50,349 nt of DNA from Deltaproteobacteria bacterium UBA1386 (GCA_002305765.1 DBQU01000043.1:1-50349), one strand, 5' to 3'; positions 1 to 9,203 are shown, counted from the first letter of the stretch. Numbers and translations: made by a program. The notes: generated from the letters alone by a model not told the origin.

Positions 1-1
1 G

Positions 2-2014
2 GGCATCACGAAGGCGGGCACGGGCACGCTCATCCTCACCGGCGCCAACACCTACACGGGGGGAACGTCGGTGAGCGAAGGGACGCTGAGGGTTGGGGCC
101 GGCAACACCCTTCCCGCGGGCACGGACGTTGCCCTGGCGAACACCTCCGGCGCCGTTCTCGACCTCAACAACTTCGACGTGACCATCGGCTCCCTCTCGG
201 GGGGCGGCACGACGGGGGGCAACGTCACCCTCGGCTCGGGCACACTCACCGTTGGCGGCAGTGGAACGGGCACCTATGCGGGGGTCATCACCGGTACGGG
301 TGGTCTCACCAAGGCGGGCACGGGCACGCTCGTCCTCTCCGGGGTGAACACCTACGCCGGGACGACAACGCTCGATGGGGGGTCGCTGGCGGTGACGGGC
401 AGCATATCGAGTCCCGTGGTCATCAACCCCTCGGGGGTTCTTACGAGCAACAGCAACATCGTCGGCAACGTCACGAACTACGGCAAGGTCGCGCCGGGAA
501 ACTCCATCGGTGTTGTCACCATCACCGGCAACTACACCCATAATCCGGGTTCCGTTTACGAGGTGGAGACAGACCCTGACGGACAGTCGGACAAGCTCGT
601 AGTTACCGGTACCGCCACGCTTAACGGCGGTACCGTATCGGTCCTCACGGGATCGGGCGTCTACGAGATGAGGACATATTACACGATTCTCACGGCGGGG
701 AACGTGACGGGAACCTTCGCGAACGTCACGAGCGACCTCGCTTGCCTCACGCCTTCCCTGAGCTACGATGCGAACCGTGTCTATCTCTTTCTCGCCCGCA
801 AGTTCACGGATTTCTCAGGCGTGGCAGTGACGGGAAACCAGAAGACGGTGGCCTCCGCGCTGGACCGCATATCGACATCGGCAAGAGGCGACATGGAGGA
901 TGTCGTCAACGCCGTCCTGAAACTTTCCGCGCCGGGGGCAAGGAACGCCTGCGAGCAGATGGGCGGACTGTCCCACACCGCCCTTACGGCGACGACGTTC
1001 TCGTCTTTTCGCGGGTACATGGGGACCATGACGGAAAGATCGAGGACCTTCATAACAGGACAGCCGTCATCGGCCTTCGCCGCCCGCCCCGTCATGCTCG
1101 CTTTCAAGGGCGGCGACAGGGCCAGTGATGCCGGTAATACGCTCCTCGCGGCCCTCGGCAGGACCGGCGGCACCGGTTCACCCTACAGGGGCCTGTGGGT
1201 GCAAGGGTACGGCGGAACAGGCGACAAAGGCGGCGGCGATGCGGCGTCTCGCTACGGATACGACATGGCAGGCGTCGTTGCCGGGTTCGACAGGCAAGTG
1301 GCCGATCCCTTCATTCTCGGCATCTCCCTGGGATACTCCAGTACGAGGACGTCCATGAGCGATCTTTCAGACAAGGCCACGGTATCGAGCTACCAGGCCG
1401 GTCTCTATGGCATATTCAGGCACGACCCGTGGTACCTGAGCTCCGCCGCAGCCTTCGGGTACAACCGCTACGACACGCAGAGGGACATATCCTTCGGAGA
1501 GATCGTAAGGTCGGCAAGGGCACGCTACGACGGCCATTCGCTCGGGGGATACCTGGAGACGGGTTACCGGGTAGAGACGAGGGGTGCGGACATCATACCC
1601 ATGGTGTCCCTGATGGGTGGCCGCCTCATGCGGGACGGCTTCCGGGAAAGAAATGCCGGGGCCGTGAGCCTCGACGTGGACGGGGAGCGCTCCTCCTTCC
1701 TTCTTGGCGCCCTGGGCGTGAGACTCAGAAAGGATTACGCCTTCTCTTCGAGCATCTTTACACCGGAGATCACGGTGCGCTGGGACCACGATTTCTTCGG
1801 CGATGACTACGTTCTCAACGGCCGCTTTGCCGGACAGCCACTTTCAATCTTCAGCACCAGTGGTGAGAGGGGCGACAGGGACAGCCTCGCCCCGGGATTC
1901 GGGCTCACCCTGCGGACGAAGGAGAACGTGCATTTCCAGCTGACCTACGACGGGAGCTTCACCAGTGACAGCACGCAGCACCGGGCAACTCTGGGCCTCA
2001 GATACGCATGGTAA
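2..2014 (+). CDS. Autotransporter outer-membrane beta-barrel protein (5' truncated)
   Basis: The reading frame is open from base 2, so the N-terminus lies outside the window. About the first 200 residues are Gly/Thr/Ser-rich passenger sequence with repeated GGLTKAGTGTLVLSG-type blocks followed by NTYAGTT, which is the passenger-associated (PATR) repeat of type V autotransporters. After a linker, roughly the last 270 residues have alternating aromatic and polar strands and end in LGLRYAW, a terminal aromatic residue as expected for a beta-barrel recognised by the BAM complex. It is inferred to insert in the outer membrane and display or release the passenger; the ligand or activity of the passenger cannot be read. 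It ends just before a tRNA-Pro gene on the opposite strand. The passenger could be an adhesin, but no catalytic motif is visible. Confidence 0.9.
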   Translation, partial: GITKAGTGTLILTGANTYTGGTSVSEGTLRVGAGNTLPAGTDVALANTSGAVLDLNNFDVTIGSLSGGGTTGGNVTLGSGTLTVGGSGTGTYAGVITGTGGLTKAGTGTLVLSGVNTYAGTTTLDGGSLAVTGSISSPVVINPSGVLTSNSNIVGNVTNYGKVAPGNSIGVVTITGNYTHNPGSVYEVETDPDGQSDKLVVTGTATLNGGTVSVLTGSGVYEMRTYYTILTAGNVTGTFANVTSDLACLTPSLSYDANRVYLFLARKFTDFSGVAVTGNQKTVASALDRISTSARGDMEDVVNAVLKLSAPGARNACEQMGGLSHTALTATTFSSFRGYMGTMTERSRTFITGQPSSAFAARPVMLAFKGGDRASDAGNTLLAALGRTGGTGSPYRGLWVQGYGGTGDKGGGDAASRYGYDMAGVVAGFDRQVADPFILGISLGYSSTRTSMSDLSDKATVSSYQAGLYGIFRHDPWYLSSAAAFGYNRYDTQRDISFGEIVRSARARYDGHSLGGYLETGYRVETRGADIIPMVSLMGGRLMRDGFRERNAGAVSLDVDGERSSFLLGALGVRLRKDYAFSSSIFTPEITVRWDHDFFGDDYVLNGRFAGQPLSIFSTSGERGDRDSLAPGFGLTLRTKENVHFQLTYDGSFTSDSTQHRATLGLRYAW

Positions 2015-2063
2015 AACCTTTCATTGAAAAGTGGACGTTTACGGGATATTTCCAAGGTTACAA

Positions 2064-2142
2064 TGGTCGGGATGACTGGATTTGAACCAGCGGCCTCTTG
2101 CTCCCGAAGCAAGCGCTCTACACCATGCTGAGCTACATCCCG
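2064..2142 (-). tRNA. tRNA-Pro (anticodon CGG)
   Basis: The complementary strand folds into a full cloverleaf: a 7-bp acceptor stem CGGGATG/CATCCCG, a D-stem beginning GCTC, an anticodon stem CTTGC/GCAAG with loop TTCGGGA (anticodon CGG) and a T-arm with loop TTCAAAT. Discriminator A and an encoded CCA end lie at 2064-2067. Confidence 0.97.
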
Positions 2143-2179
2143 TAGGCATTAAAATACCAGAGTTGCCGGAAAATATCCA

Positions 2180-2208
2180 TTGATTTTTCACGGTTGCCGT
2201 GATACTAG
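2180..2208 (+). promoter_or_regulatory. Putative sigma70 promoter for the carboxyltransferase gene
   Basis: TTGATT at 2180-2185 and TACTAG at 2203-2208 are separated by 17 bp, about 30 bp before the gene. The downstream gene has a GAAGGGGG-type Shine-Dalgarno sequence. The -10 box is imperfect, so this is tentative. Confidence 0.4.
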
Positions 2209-2238
2209 TTCTGACTTTACTGAAGGGGGTTTGAAGCC

Positions 2239-3621
2239 ATGGAGAAGAAGCCGGTCAGGATAACGGACCTGACATTGAGAGACGGTCACCAATCCCTGTT
2301 TGCCACCAGGATGAGAACGGAGGACATGCTGCCCATAGCCGAAAAGATGGATTCCGTCGGGTTCTACTCGATGGAGGTCTGGGGCGGGGCAACCTTCGAC
2401 GTGATGATCCGGTTCCTCGACGAGGACCCGTGGGAAAGGGTCCGGGCCCTGAAGGAGAAGATGCCCAACACGAAGTTACAGATGCTCCTTCGGGGACAGA
2501 ACCTCGTCGGCTACCGGAACTACGCCGATGACGTCGTCGATGCCTTCGTCGAGAAGAGCTGCGAGGTGGGCATAGACATATTCCGGGTCTTTGACGCCCT
2601 TAACGACGAACGCAATGTCATCGCCGCCTTCAGGGCCATCAAGCGCTGCGGCGGGCATATCCAGGGGGCTATATCCTATTCACTGACGGAAGGGAGACTT
2701 GGAGGGCCGATATTCAATATCGGGTATTACCTCGACAAGGCGAAGAAGATAGAGGACATGGGCGCCGACTCTCTGTGCATCAAGGACATGGCGGGGATCA
2801 TCTCGCCCTATGACGCCTATGAGCTTGTGTCGCGCCTCAAGGAGACCCTTTCAATACCCGTTCATCTTCACACGCACTATACGAGCGGGATGGCCTCGAT
2901 GTCGCTCCTCAAGGCCATTGAAGCCGGCGCCGACGGCATCGATACCTGTCTTGCCCCTTTTGCGTACCGGTCCTCCCATTCGCCTTCCGAGGCCTTTGCC
3001 GTCGCGCTCAAGGACACCCCCTACGATCCGAAACTGGACCTCGGGAAGATGTCGGAGGTAGGCGATTATCTCGAGGAGATCATTCCGCCGAAGCTGCGAT
3101 CTTTTTCAGACCGGACCCGTTATGCCGTTATTGATATCGGGGTCCTCATCCATCAGATCCCCGGTGGCATGATCTCGAACCTGGTCAGTCAGCTCAAGCA
3201 GGCAAAAGCGCTCGACAGGCTCGAGGAGGTCTACGAAGAGATACCGAGAACGAGGCAGGATATGGGCTTTCCGCCGCTCGTCACGCCCACGAGCCAGATC
3301 GTCGGAGTGCAGGCTGTCTTCAACGTCATCGCGGGCCGGTATAAGATGATCAGCAACGAGGTGAAGGACTATTTCTACGGTCTTTACGGCCGTCCGCCCG
3401 CGCCCGTGAACGAGGAGATAAAGGCGAAGGCATTGAAGGGCTACCCCAGGGGAGCGACGCCCATCGACGTGCGCCCGGCGGACATCCTCGAGCCGGAGCT
3501 ACCCGCAGCCCGGGAGGCGCTAAAAGGCATATCGGAGGACATGGGCGACATCCTCATCTACGCCCTCTATCCCGTGACGGGCCTGGAATTCCTGAAGAAG
3601 AAGTTCGGGAAGCAGGAGTGA
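2239..3621 (+). CDS. Pyruvate carboxylase subunit B / oxaloacetate decarboxylase alpha-type carboxyltransferase, no biotin domain
   Basis: This 460-residue protein starts with TDLTLRDGHQS (about residues 9-19), the signature of the DRE-TIM metallolyase/carboxyltransferase family. RVFDALND, a CIKDMAG motif with the active-site lysine and the metal-binding HTHYTSGMA follow. The family transfers a carboxyl group between carboxybiotin and pyruvate (pyruvate carboxylase B subunit or oxaloacetate decarboxylase alpha) or works as the methylmalonyl-CoA carboxytransferase 5S subunit. Full PycB/OadA proteins are about 570-650 residues with a C-terminal biotinyl domain containing AMKM; this protein ends at LEFLKKKFGKQE and has no such motif. 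It must therefore use a separate biotin carrier, as in multi-subunit enzymes. No biotin carboxylase or carrier gene is adjacent, so the exact reaction is undecided. Confidence 0.88.
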   Translation: MEKKPVRITDLTLRDGHQSLFATRMRTEDMLPIAEKMDSVGFYSMEVWGGATFDVMIRFLDEDPWERVRALKEKMPNTKLQMLLRGQNLVGYRNYADDVVDAFVEKSCEVGIDIFRVFDALNDERNVIAAFRAIKRCGGHIQGAISYSLTEGRLGGPIFNIGYYLDKAKKIEDMGADSLCIKDMAGIISPYDAYELVSRLKETLSIPVHLHTHYTSGMASMSLLKAIEAGADGIDTCLAPFAYRSSHSPSEAFAVALKDTPYDPKLDLGKMSEVGDYLEEIIPPKLRSFSDRTRYAVIDIGVLIHQIPGGMISNLVSQLKQAKALDRLEEVYEEIPRTRQDMGFPPLVTPTSQIVGVQAVFNVIAGRYKMISNEVKDYFYGLYGRPPAPVNEEIKAKALKGYPRGATPIDVRPADILEPELPAAREALKGISEDMGDILIYALYPVTGLEFLKKKFGKQE

Positions 3622-3643
3622 GGATCCCCCGTCTTTCTTCCTC

Positions 3644-3672
3644 TTGCAAAGCCTTCTCCCCGATGGTATCTT
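3644..3672 (+). promoter_or_regulatory. Putative promoter of holA, leaderless geometry
   Basis: TTGCAA at 3644-3649, a 17-bp spacer and TATCTT at 3667-3672 are followed by only 6 nt before the ATG at 3679. No Shine-Dalgarno sequence is present in that gap. The expected transcription start falls on the start codon, as at several other genes of this window. Confidence 0.5.
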
Positions 3673-3678
3673 AACCCC

Positions 3679-4641
3679 ATGAACAAATTGCTCGTTGCCA
3701 TGGGCGCGAAGGAGAATGTTGTCGAGGACATCCATGTCCTGGCCCGACGGTTCCGCGAACATCCCGGGATCGTCATCGCGCAGGGTAAGGACCTCAGGCA
3801 GGTTGTCATCGAGAAGGCATCCAACCTGTTCCTTGCCGACGAGCTCGTTATCGCCATAGTCGACCCGACGGCGCAGGATGTGGCCGTGCTGCGGCCCCAC
3901 CTCGATGCTCTGAAGGAGAGGGTGGGTGTGCTCGTCTACTTCACGTCCGATGCCGCCAACCTCGCGGAAAGCCTGGGAGGGAAGGTGATCGCCCTGGAAA
4001 AGGACAGGGAAAAGAGGATACGACAGCGGGTCCTCAGTATCCTCAAGACCAACGGCAAGAAGATGACGGACAAGGCATTCAGCCTCTTAACTTCGAGGGT
4101 CAGGGATGAGTCCATACTGGAGCAGGAAGTCCTCAAGTTGGTGGGGTATGCGGGCGAAAGGGCGACCATCGAATCCCGGGATATCCGCGCCGTCGTGACG
4201 GAGACGCACGAAGAGACTTTGATGGCCCTCTTTGACGCCTTCTCGAGAATGGACAAGAAGGAAGTCCTCACCATCTTCGAAGACCTTCTCGAGAATGGTC
4301 AGCACATCCTTGCCATACACAGCTATCTTGTGAACCAGATGCGCCTTCTGATCCAGGCAAAGGACCTGGAGCCTTTTGTGCGGGATGCGAAGGCATACCC
4401 CGCCTTTGCCGCGGAATTCAAGCGATGGAAGGAGAGGGTGGACGTGGACACATCGGGCAGGAAGCGCTACCTGCCGTTTCAACACCCTTATTATGCCTTC
4501 AAGCTCACGGGCACATCTCGGAAGATCTCCCGGGAGAGTCTTGTCGAGTTCTACGACTTCCTGAGCTCTCTTGACGCGAAGATAAAGACGGGCACGAAGC
4601 AGGAGCGCACGCTCATGGAGTTCGGGCTCCTGAAGGTCTAG
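3679..4641 (+). CDS. holA: DNA polymerase III delta subunit (clamp loader)
   Basis: This 320-residue protein has the organisation of HolA: an N-terminal AAA+-like fold, a middle helical lid with the RIRQRVLSILKTNGKKMTDKAF and LLTSRVRDESILEQEVLKL segments, and a C-terminal collar domain. The motif DESILEQEVLKL, followed by a short DIRAVVTE segment, is the typical delta-subunit pattern. Delta opens the beta sliding clamp as part of the clamp-loader complex in the cytoplasm. The length fits the family (about 320-345). There is no Shine-Dalgarno sequence before the ATG, and the gene has its own promoter with leaderless spacing. The protease gene starts 8 bp after its stop. The call rests on family pattern recognition because the sequence is divergent. 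Confidence 0.78.
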   Translation: MNKLLVAMGAKENVVEDIHVLARRFREHPGIVIAQGKDLRQVVIEKASNLFLADELVIAIVDPTAQDVAVLRPHLDALKERVGVLVYFTSDAANLAESLGGKVIALEKDREKRIRQRVLSILKTNGKKMTDKAFSLLTSRVRDESILEQEVLKLVGYAGERATIESRDIRAVVTETHEETLMALFDAFSRMDKKEVLTIFEDLLENGQHILAIHSYLVNQMRLLIQAKDLEPFVRDAKAYPAFAAEFKRWKERVDVDTSGRKRYLPFQHPYYAFKLTGTSRKISRESLVEFYDFLSSLDAKIKTGTKQERTLMEFGLLKV

Positions 4642-4648
4642 ATCCCCG

Positions 4649-5461
4649 ATGATCCACATTCATATCCTTCTTTTTCTGGCGACAATAGCATCGACGGCGC
4701 TGGTTGGTGGTTTCCTTTACAGCCTGGCCATCATGACGATCCTCCTCTGCCACGAATTGGGGCATTACCTTGTGGGCAGGCATTACGGCATCCCGAGCAC
4801 GCTCCCTTTTTTCATACCCCTGCCTTTGCCCCCCTTCGGCACATTCGGGGCCGTAATAAAAATGAAAGGTGGTTTTGTCAACAGGAGCACGCTTTTCGAC
4901 GTGGGCATCGCGGGCCCCTTAAGCGGATTCGCGGCCGCCCTGCCCTTTATCGTGGCGGGCATGAAGATGTCCACCGTGATGCCTCTCGCCGGTATACCCT
5001 CCGCGAGTTACATGCAACTGGGGGACCCCCTCCTTTTCAGGGTGCTTCAGCCACTTCTCGTTGGCGATATCCCCGCTGACCACGATCTCGTCCTCCATCC
5101 TTTTGCCTACGCAGGCTGGGTGGGGCTTTTCGTCACGTCCCTCAACCTCCTGCCCGTCGGCCAGCTTGATGGAGGCCACGTCATCTATGCCATCTTCGGG
5201 GAAAAGAGCACATGGGTCTACCGCGCCGTCATCCTGGGCCTCGGGGTCCTCGCGGCCCTTACGAACATCGGCTGGCTTACCCTGGTGATCCTCCTCCTCA
5301 TCTTCGGCATGCGCCACCCCAGGCCGTTCGACGACGAAACTGAGCTCGACAGGCGGCGCAAGAAGCTGGCGATCGCGGTCCTCGCCATCTTCATCCTCTC
5401 CTTCATCCCCTCTCCCTTCCCCGAAATGAACCTCACAAAGATCATAGAAAAAGGGTTCTAG
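4649..5461 (+). CDS. Site-2 protease family membrane metalloprotease (M50)
   Basis: This 270-residue polytopic membrane protein carries the zinc-binding HELGH (residues 35-39) in an early transmembrane helix. The third ligand motif, LNLLPVGQLDGGHVIYA, is near residues 166-182. There are about six hydrophobic segments and a short charged loop (DDETELDRRRKK) before the last helix. The family cleaves transmembrane segments of regulators (RseP, SpoIVFB) but also includes uncharacterised short members like this one, which has no PDZ or CBS domain. It follows holA closely and is probably cotranscribed; a long bidirectional terminator follows. The substrate is unknown. Confidence 0.88.
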   Translation: MIHIHILLFLATIASTALVGGFLYSLAIMTILLCHELGHYLVGRHYGIPSTLPFFIPLPLPPFGTFGAVIKMKGGFVNRSTLFDVGIAGPLSGFAAALPFIVAGMKMSTVMPLAGIPSASYMQLGDPLLFRVLQPLLVGDIPADHDLVLHPFAYAGWVGLFVTSLNLLPVGQLDGGHVIYAIFGEKSTWVYRAVILGLGVLAALTNIGWLTLVILLLIFGMRHPRPFDDETELDRRRKKLAIAVLAIFILSFIPSPFPEMNLTKIIEKGF

Positions 5462-5520
5462 GCCGTTCTTCGCCGCGTCCGCCCGTTAGGCGCTTTGGCG
5501 CCGACCCGTGTGCCCGTCCA

Positions 5521-5564
5521 CGCAATAAAAAAGCCGCAGGCTAACCTGCGGCTTTTTTATTGCG
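5521..5564. terminator. Bidirectional rho-independent terminator
   Basis: This is a perfect palindrome with two 20-bp arms around a 4-nt CTAA loop. The GC core GCCGCAGG/CCTGCGGC is flanked by A6 on one side and T6 on the other. It lies between the convergent protease (+) and lipoprotein (-) genes and can serve both. Confidence 0.93.
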
Positions 5565-5573
5565 GTTCTCTCT

Positions 5574-6194
5574 CTAAAAGACCGGCCGTATCGGTTGTGC
5601 CGGTTTCAGTTCCGTGCTCGACATGACCTCGGACTGCTCGATCGCCTCGACGAGGCTGAGCCTGCCTTCAAGATAGGCCTTTGCGGCGTCTTCGGGGAAG
5701 AAGATGTAGAGATACTCAATATGTCCACCATATGTGTCGCACTGGGAATAGTCCCTGGCCGCCCAGTAAACACCGAACGCGAGGCCTTCGATGTGGTCTC
5801 CGTCGAGGTCGGCGGGCCTGACCCTCTTGACGTATTTGGGCACGAAGTCGCGGATTATCTTTGCGATGCGCTCCTCGGGTTTCGTCGAATTGCCGTCAAA
5901 GGAGGCTTCCTTGGGCCTCACGTAGACCATGAGGTAGTGCAACTGCTGCTTGTCGAAGTCTTCAAGGGTCGTGATGCCTATGCCGTCCTGGTATATCCCC
6001 ACGTTGTCGGAGCTGTAGCGGTTGTAAATGTCCTTGAAGAGGCCGGCGTTCTTGTCAAAGATGGACTGGACGTGTCTGTCGTTGTAGCTTCTCTTCACGC
6101 TGTCTGATTCGCCCTTGGCCACGTAGACCGGCCCCGGCGTGCATGAACACAGGATGAAGGCCAAAAACACTGCGGTGATGATGATGTTTCTCAT
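5574..6194 (-). CDS. Putative lipoprotein of unknown function
   Basis: This 206-residue protein has a hydrophobic leader ending in the lipobox-like LCSC (residues 15-18), so lipid attachment at Cys18 is predicted. The mature part is mixed alpha/beta and soluble, with a DLDGDHIEGLAFGVYW segment and a Pro-rich end (KPAQPIRPVF). I do not recognise a named domain. Its start overlaps the stop of the MerR-type gene by 4 bp, so it is the last gene of the thrS-to-merR transcription unit or read together with it, and the 5521-5564 terminator follows. Envelope location is inferred from the lipobox only. Confidence 0.8.
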   Translation of the reverse strand: MRNIIITAVFLAFILCSCTPGPVYVAKGESDSVKRSYNDRHVQSIFDKNAGLFKDIYNRYSSDNVGIYQDGIGITTLEDFDKQQLHYLMVYVRPKEASFDGNSTKPEERIAKIIRDFVPKYVKRVRPADLDGDHIEGLAFGVYWAARDYSQCDTYGGHIEYLYIFFPEDAAKAYLEGRLSLVEAIEQSEVMSSTELKPAQPIRPVF

Positions 6195-6517
6195 TTCTTT
6201 TCTTTCTCCTCTTGTTTAAGCATAGCGACGAGTTCGGTAAGTTCTTCCCGAATCTCATTGAGTATTCGTTTGTGATTTGCGAGATACTGCTTTGCCCCGT
6301 CAATGGTGAATCGCTTCTCGTGGAGGAGCTTTTTGATGGTGAAGATGATCTCGAGGTCTTTCTTCTTGTAGAGGCGCTGCCCGGTGGGACTCTTTACGGG
6401 CTTGATGTCCTTGAATTCCTGCTCCCAGTAGCGCAGGACGTGTGGCTTGAGTCCCGTCAGCGTGCAGACTTCCTTGATACGGTAAAAGACCCTGTCGGGT
6501 ATTTCTCTGCCGTTCAT
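6191..6517 (-). CDS. MerR-family transcriptional regulator
   Basis: This is a 108-residue protein. Residues about 11-50 form a winged helix-turn-helix of MerR type (YRIKEVCTLTGLKPHVLRYW, then a wing with SPTGQRLYKKKDL). A coiled-coil dimerisation helix and a charged C-terminus (KQEEKEKK) follow. It has no effector-binding domain or metal-binding cysteines. Short MerR-like proteins directly downstream of ihfA and pheT are common in Deltaproteobacteria. It overlaps ihfA by 4 bp (6514-6517) and so is translationally coupled to it. The target is unknown. Confidence 0.9.
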   Translation of the reverse strand: MNGREIPDRVFYRIKEVCTLTGLKPHVLRYWEQEFKDIKPVKSPTGQRLYKKKDLEIIFTIKKLLHEKRFTIDGAKQYLANHKRILNEIREELTELVAMLKQEEKEKK

Positions 6518-6804
6518 TCGTGCCTTCTACTGTCGTTGATTTCGTCCTTTAATACCTGGCTCAGCCTGAAACTCAGCACCTTGCGCTCTGTTATCTTGAT
6601 CTCTTCGCCGGTCTGCGGGTTCCGTCCGCGGCGGGCCTTCTTCTTTCTGACGAAGAAATTGCCGAAACCGGAAATCTTTACGTTCTCATCGGTGGCGAGA
6701 GTGTCCTTTATGATCTCGAAGAACCGGTCGACGATATGCGCGCACTCCCGTTTGGAAAATCCGAGCTTCTCGTAAAGATCGGTTACAATATCTATTTTCG
6801 TCAT
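6514..6804 (-). CDS. ihfA: Integration host factor subunit alpha
   Basis: This 96-residue DNABII protein has the N-terminal helix KIDIVTDLYEKLGFSKREC, the KISGFGNFFVRKKKARRGRNP DNA-binding arm with the intercalating proline, and an EIKITERKVLSFRLSQ strand. The KARRGRNPQTGEEI segment and position after pheT point to the IHF alpha subunit rather than HU. IHF bends DNA at specific sites in recombination, replication and promoter architecture, normally as an alpha/beta heterodimer; the beta subunit is not in the window. The pheT-ihfA order matches E. coli. The gene is 9 bp after pheT and overlaps the MerR gene. Confidence 0.93.
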   Translation of the reverse strand: MTKIDIVTDLYEKLGFSKRECAHIVDRFFEIIKDTLATDENVKISGFGNFFVRKKKARRGRNPQTGEEIKITERKVLSFRLSQVLKDEINDSRRHE

Positions 6805-6813
6805 AACTCCTCC

Positions 6814-9192
6814 TTATGCCCTTAACGAAATTCCGTCAATATTGGTCAGCTCGCCGATGATTCTTTCCTGCAGGGCATTGACACGTTCGTCGGTAAGAGT
6901 GTCTTCGTGGGATTGGAACACCACGCGAATGGCTACACTTCGCATCTCCTTCCGGAACATGTCAAATATCCCCACCGAAACGATAAGGGGTGAGATACCC
7001 TTGATCTTCTCAACAAGCGTGGCTATGGGCACGCGGTCATCCACAAAGAACGAGAAATCCCGTGTAACCTGCGGATAACGGGGTATCGGCTTGTATTGAA
7101 GTGTCAAGTTCCCTTTTTCTAAGATTATATCAAATCGTAACTCAGCGCAATAAATAGTTTGTTCGATCTCGTAGAGTCCAAGAACGTCGTCACGGACCGC
7201 TCCGGCCCAACCGATTTTTGCTCCGTCGACCATGATGTCGGCGCTCCGACCGCGGTCGAGAAAAGGTTCGGTGGTCGGGACGACCTCAAAGCTCGCCCCG
7301 AGCCTCTCCATCAAACCCTCGATCACTCCCTTGATGTCGAAGAAATCATACTCTGCATGCTTTTCCTTCCAGGAATACTCCTTTTCCCTGCCCGTCAGGG
7401 CGAAGCAGAGGGCGACGTGCTCACGGATGCGCTCGTCCTCCTGGAAGAAGACCTTTCCTTTCTCGAAGAACCTCAGGTTCTTCGTGCCCCGGTTGATATT
7501 GTACGCCATGCACCTCAGGACGGAGGGCGTCATCATGGTCCTCATGACCCCCCAGTCGCGGGAGATGGGGTTCATGATGGACACGTACCTCGCGCGTTCG
7601 TCATCCTCGGGAATACGGAAATTCTCGATGTCCTTCGTGGAGAAGAAGGAGAAGTTGACGATCTCGTAGAAGCCCGTTCCCAGGCAATACTCCTTTATCA
7701 TCGACAGAAAGCGCTCTTTTCTGGTGACCTTCTGGGGCTTGAGGACCGTCACGGGGCTGGTGTCGGGAATGTGTTCGAACCCGTGGACCCGGGATATCTC
7801 CTCGATGACATCGGCCGCCTCGCCTATGTCATGCCTGAAGTTGGGCACGGACACGACGAACCCGTTCTCGTCCTCTTTCATGATAAGAAGATCGATGGAT
7901 TTGAGGGCCCGCGCGATGGCGTCCCGGCTGATGTGGGTGCCCAGGAGTCCGTTGATGTTGCTGTATGTGATGTAGATCGTCCGGGGCTCCTTCTTCTCGA
8001 AGATCTCTCTGACTCCCCTCACCACCTGGCCGCCGCCAAGCTTGTGCATGAGGTACATCGCCCTCTCGGCGGCATACCCGACATTGTCGATATCGATGCC
8101 CTTCTCGAACCTCAGGGAAGCCTCTGACCTGATCCCGAGCCTCCTGGCGGTTGCACGTATGGAGTAAGGATTGAAATAGGCGGCTTCGAGGGCCATGTTC
8201 CTCGTCGTGTCCGTGATCTCGGAATTCTCGCCGCCCATGATGCCCGCGACCGCCACGGGTCCCGAGCCGTCGCAGATGAGGATGTCTCCGGCCTCTATGG
8301 GCCGGTCGATGCTGTCCAGGGTGCGGAACGTTGACGGCGCTCCGGCCACCTTCACCTCTATCCTCGACTCGTCGAGGCGCTCGGAGTCGAAGGCGTGGAG
8401 CGGTTGTCCGAGTTCGAGCATGACGTAGTTGGTCACGTCCACTATGTTGTTGATGGGCCTCATGCCGCATCGCGTGATCCGTCGCCTCATCCAGAAAGGG
8501 GAAGGGGCTATGGTTATCCCCTTGATGAGCTTGAGGACGTAGCGGGGGCAGGCCATCGTGTCCGATATGTGAAGGGCTATCTCATCTTCCACGGAGCCCT
8601 CAGACCCTGCCTTGAGCTCAAAACCGGGCAGCTTCGCCTTCTGCCGCAGTATGCTGGCCACCTCCCGCGCGATCCCGAGGATGCTCAGGCAATCGCCGCG
8701 GTTCGGGGGGACGCTGACGTCGAGCACTATGTCGTGAGAAATGGGGAGATCGGCAAGGATGCTCCCGGCGGCGATGTCATCGGGCATGATGAAGATGCCG
8801 CTGTGATCGTCGGAAAGACCCAGTTCTTTTTCGGAACAGAGCATCCCGAAGGATTCGATGCCGCGCACCTTGCGTTTCCCGACAACGAAATCCTTGTCAA
8901 GGGTGGCGCCCACGGTTGCCAGCGGAACCCTGTCGCCGACGGAGATATTCCGTGCCCCGCATACGACGGTAAGCTCTTCCCTGCCTGTATCGATGGCACA
9001 GACGGAAAGGTTGTCGGCATTGGGGTGGGCTTCGATCCTGGCGATGGTGCCTGCCACCACCCCGGTGAAACGGGGCGTGAGCCTCTCGACGCCTTCCACC
9101 TCCAGCCCGCGCATAGTAAGGCGCTTCGCGAGCTCCTCGGGTTCTATATCAATGACAACGAATTCGTTCAGCCACTCGATGGGTACCTTCAC
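6814..9192 (-). CDS. pheT: Phenylalanyl-tRNA synthetase beta subunit
   Basis: This 792-residue protein is full length for bacterial PheT. The N-terminal EMAP/OB-type tRNA-binding domain (residues about 40-150, with VVAGTIARIEAHPNADNLSVC) is followed by the B3/B4 editing region with NIVDVTNYVMLELGQPLHAFD, the B5 domain (RLGIRSEASLRFEKGID nearby), the catalytic-like core, and a C-terminal anticodon-binding FDX-ACB domain (RYPQVTRDFSFFVDD). With PheS it charges tRNA-Phe as an alpha2-beta2 enzyme in the cytoplasm. It starts 11 bp after pheS. Confidence 0.98.
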   Translation of the reverse strand: MKVPIEWLNEFVVIDIEPEELAKRLTMRGLEVEGVERLTPRFTGVVAGTIARIEAHPNADNLSVCAIDTGREELTVVCGARNISVGDRVPLATVGATLDKDFVVGKRKVRGIESFGMLCSEKELGLSDDHSGIFIMPDDIAAGSILADLPISHDIVLDVSVPPNRGDCLSILGIAREVASILRQKAKLPGFELKAGSEGSVEDEIALHISDTMACPRYVLKLIKGITIAPSPFWMRRRITRCGMRPINNIVDVTNYVMLELGQPLHAFDSERLDESRIEVKVAGAPSTFRTLDSIDRPIEAGDILICDGSGPVAVAGIMGGENSEITDTTRNMALEAAYFNPYSIRATARRLGIRSEASLRFEKGIDIDNVGYAAERAMYLMHKLGGGQVVRGVREIFEKKEPRTIYITYSNINGLLGTHISRDAIARALKSIDLLIMKEDENGFVVSVPNFRHDIGEAADVIEEISRVHGFEHIPDTSPVTVLKPQKVTRKERFLSMIKEYCLGTGFYEIVNFSFFSTKDIENFRIPEDDERARYVSIMNPISRDWGVMRTMMTPSVLRCMAYNINRGTKNLRFFEKGKVFFQEDERIREHVALCFALTGREKEYSWKEKHAEYDFFDIKGVIEGLMERLGASFEVVPTTEPFLDRGRSADIMVDGAKIGWAGAVRDDVLGLYEIEQTIYCAELRFDIILEKGNLTLQYKPIPRYPQVTRDFSFFVDDRVPIATLVEKIKGISPLIVSVGIFDMFRKEMRSVAIRVVFQSHEDTLTDERVNALQERIIGELTNIDGISLRA

Positions 9193-9203
9193 CTGATCTC
9201 ACC

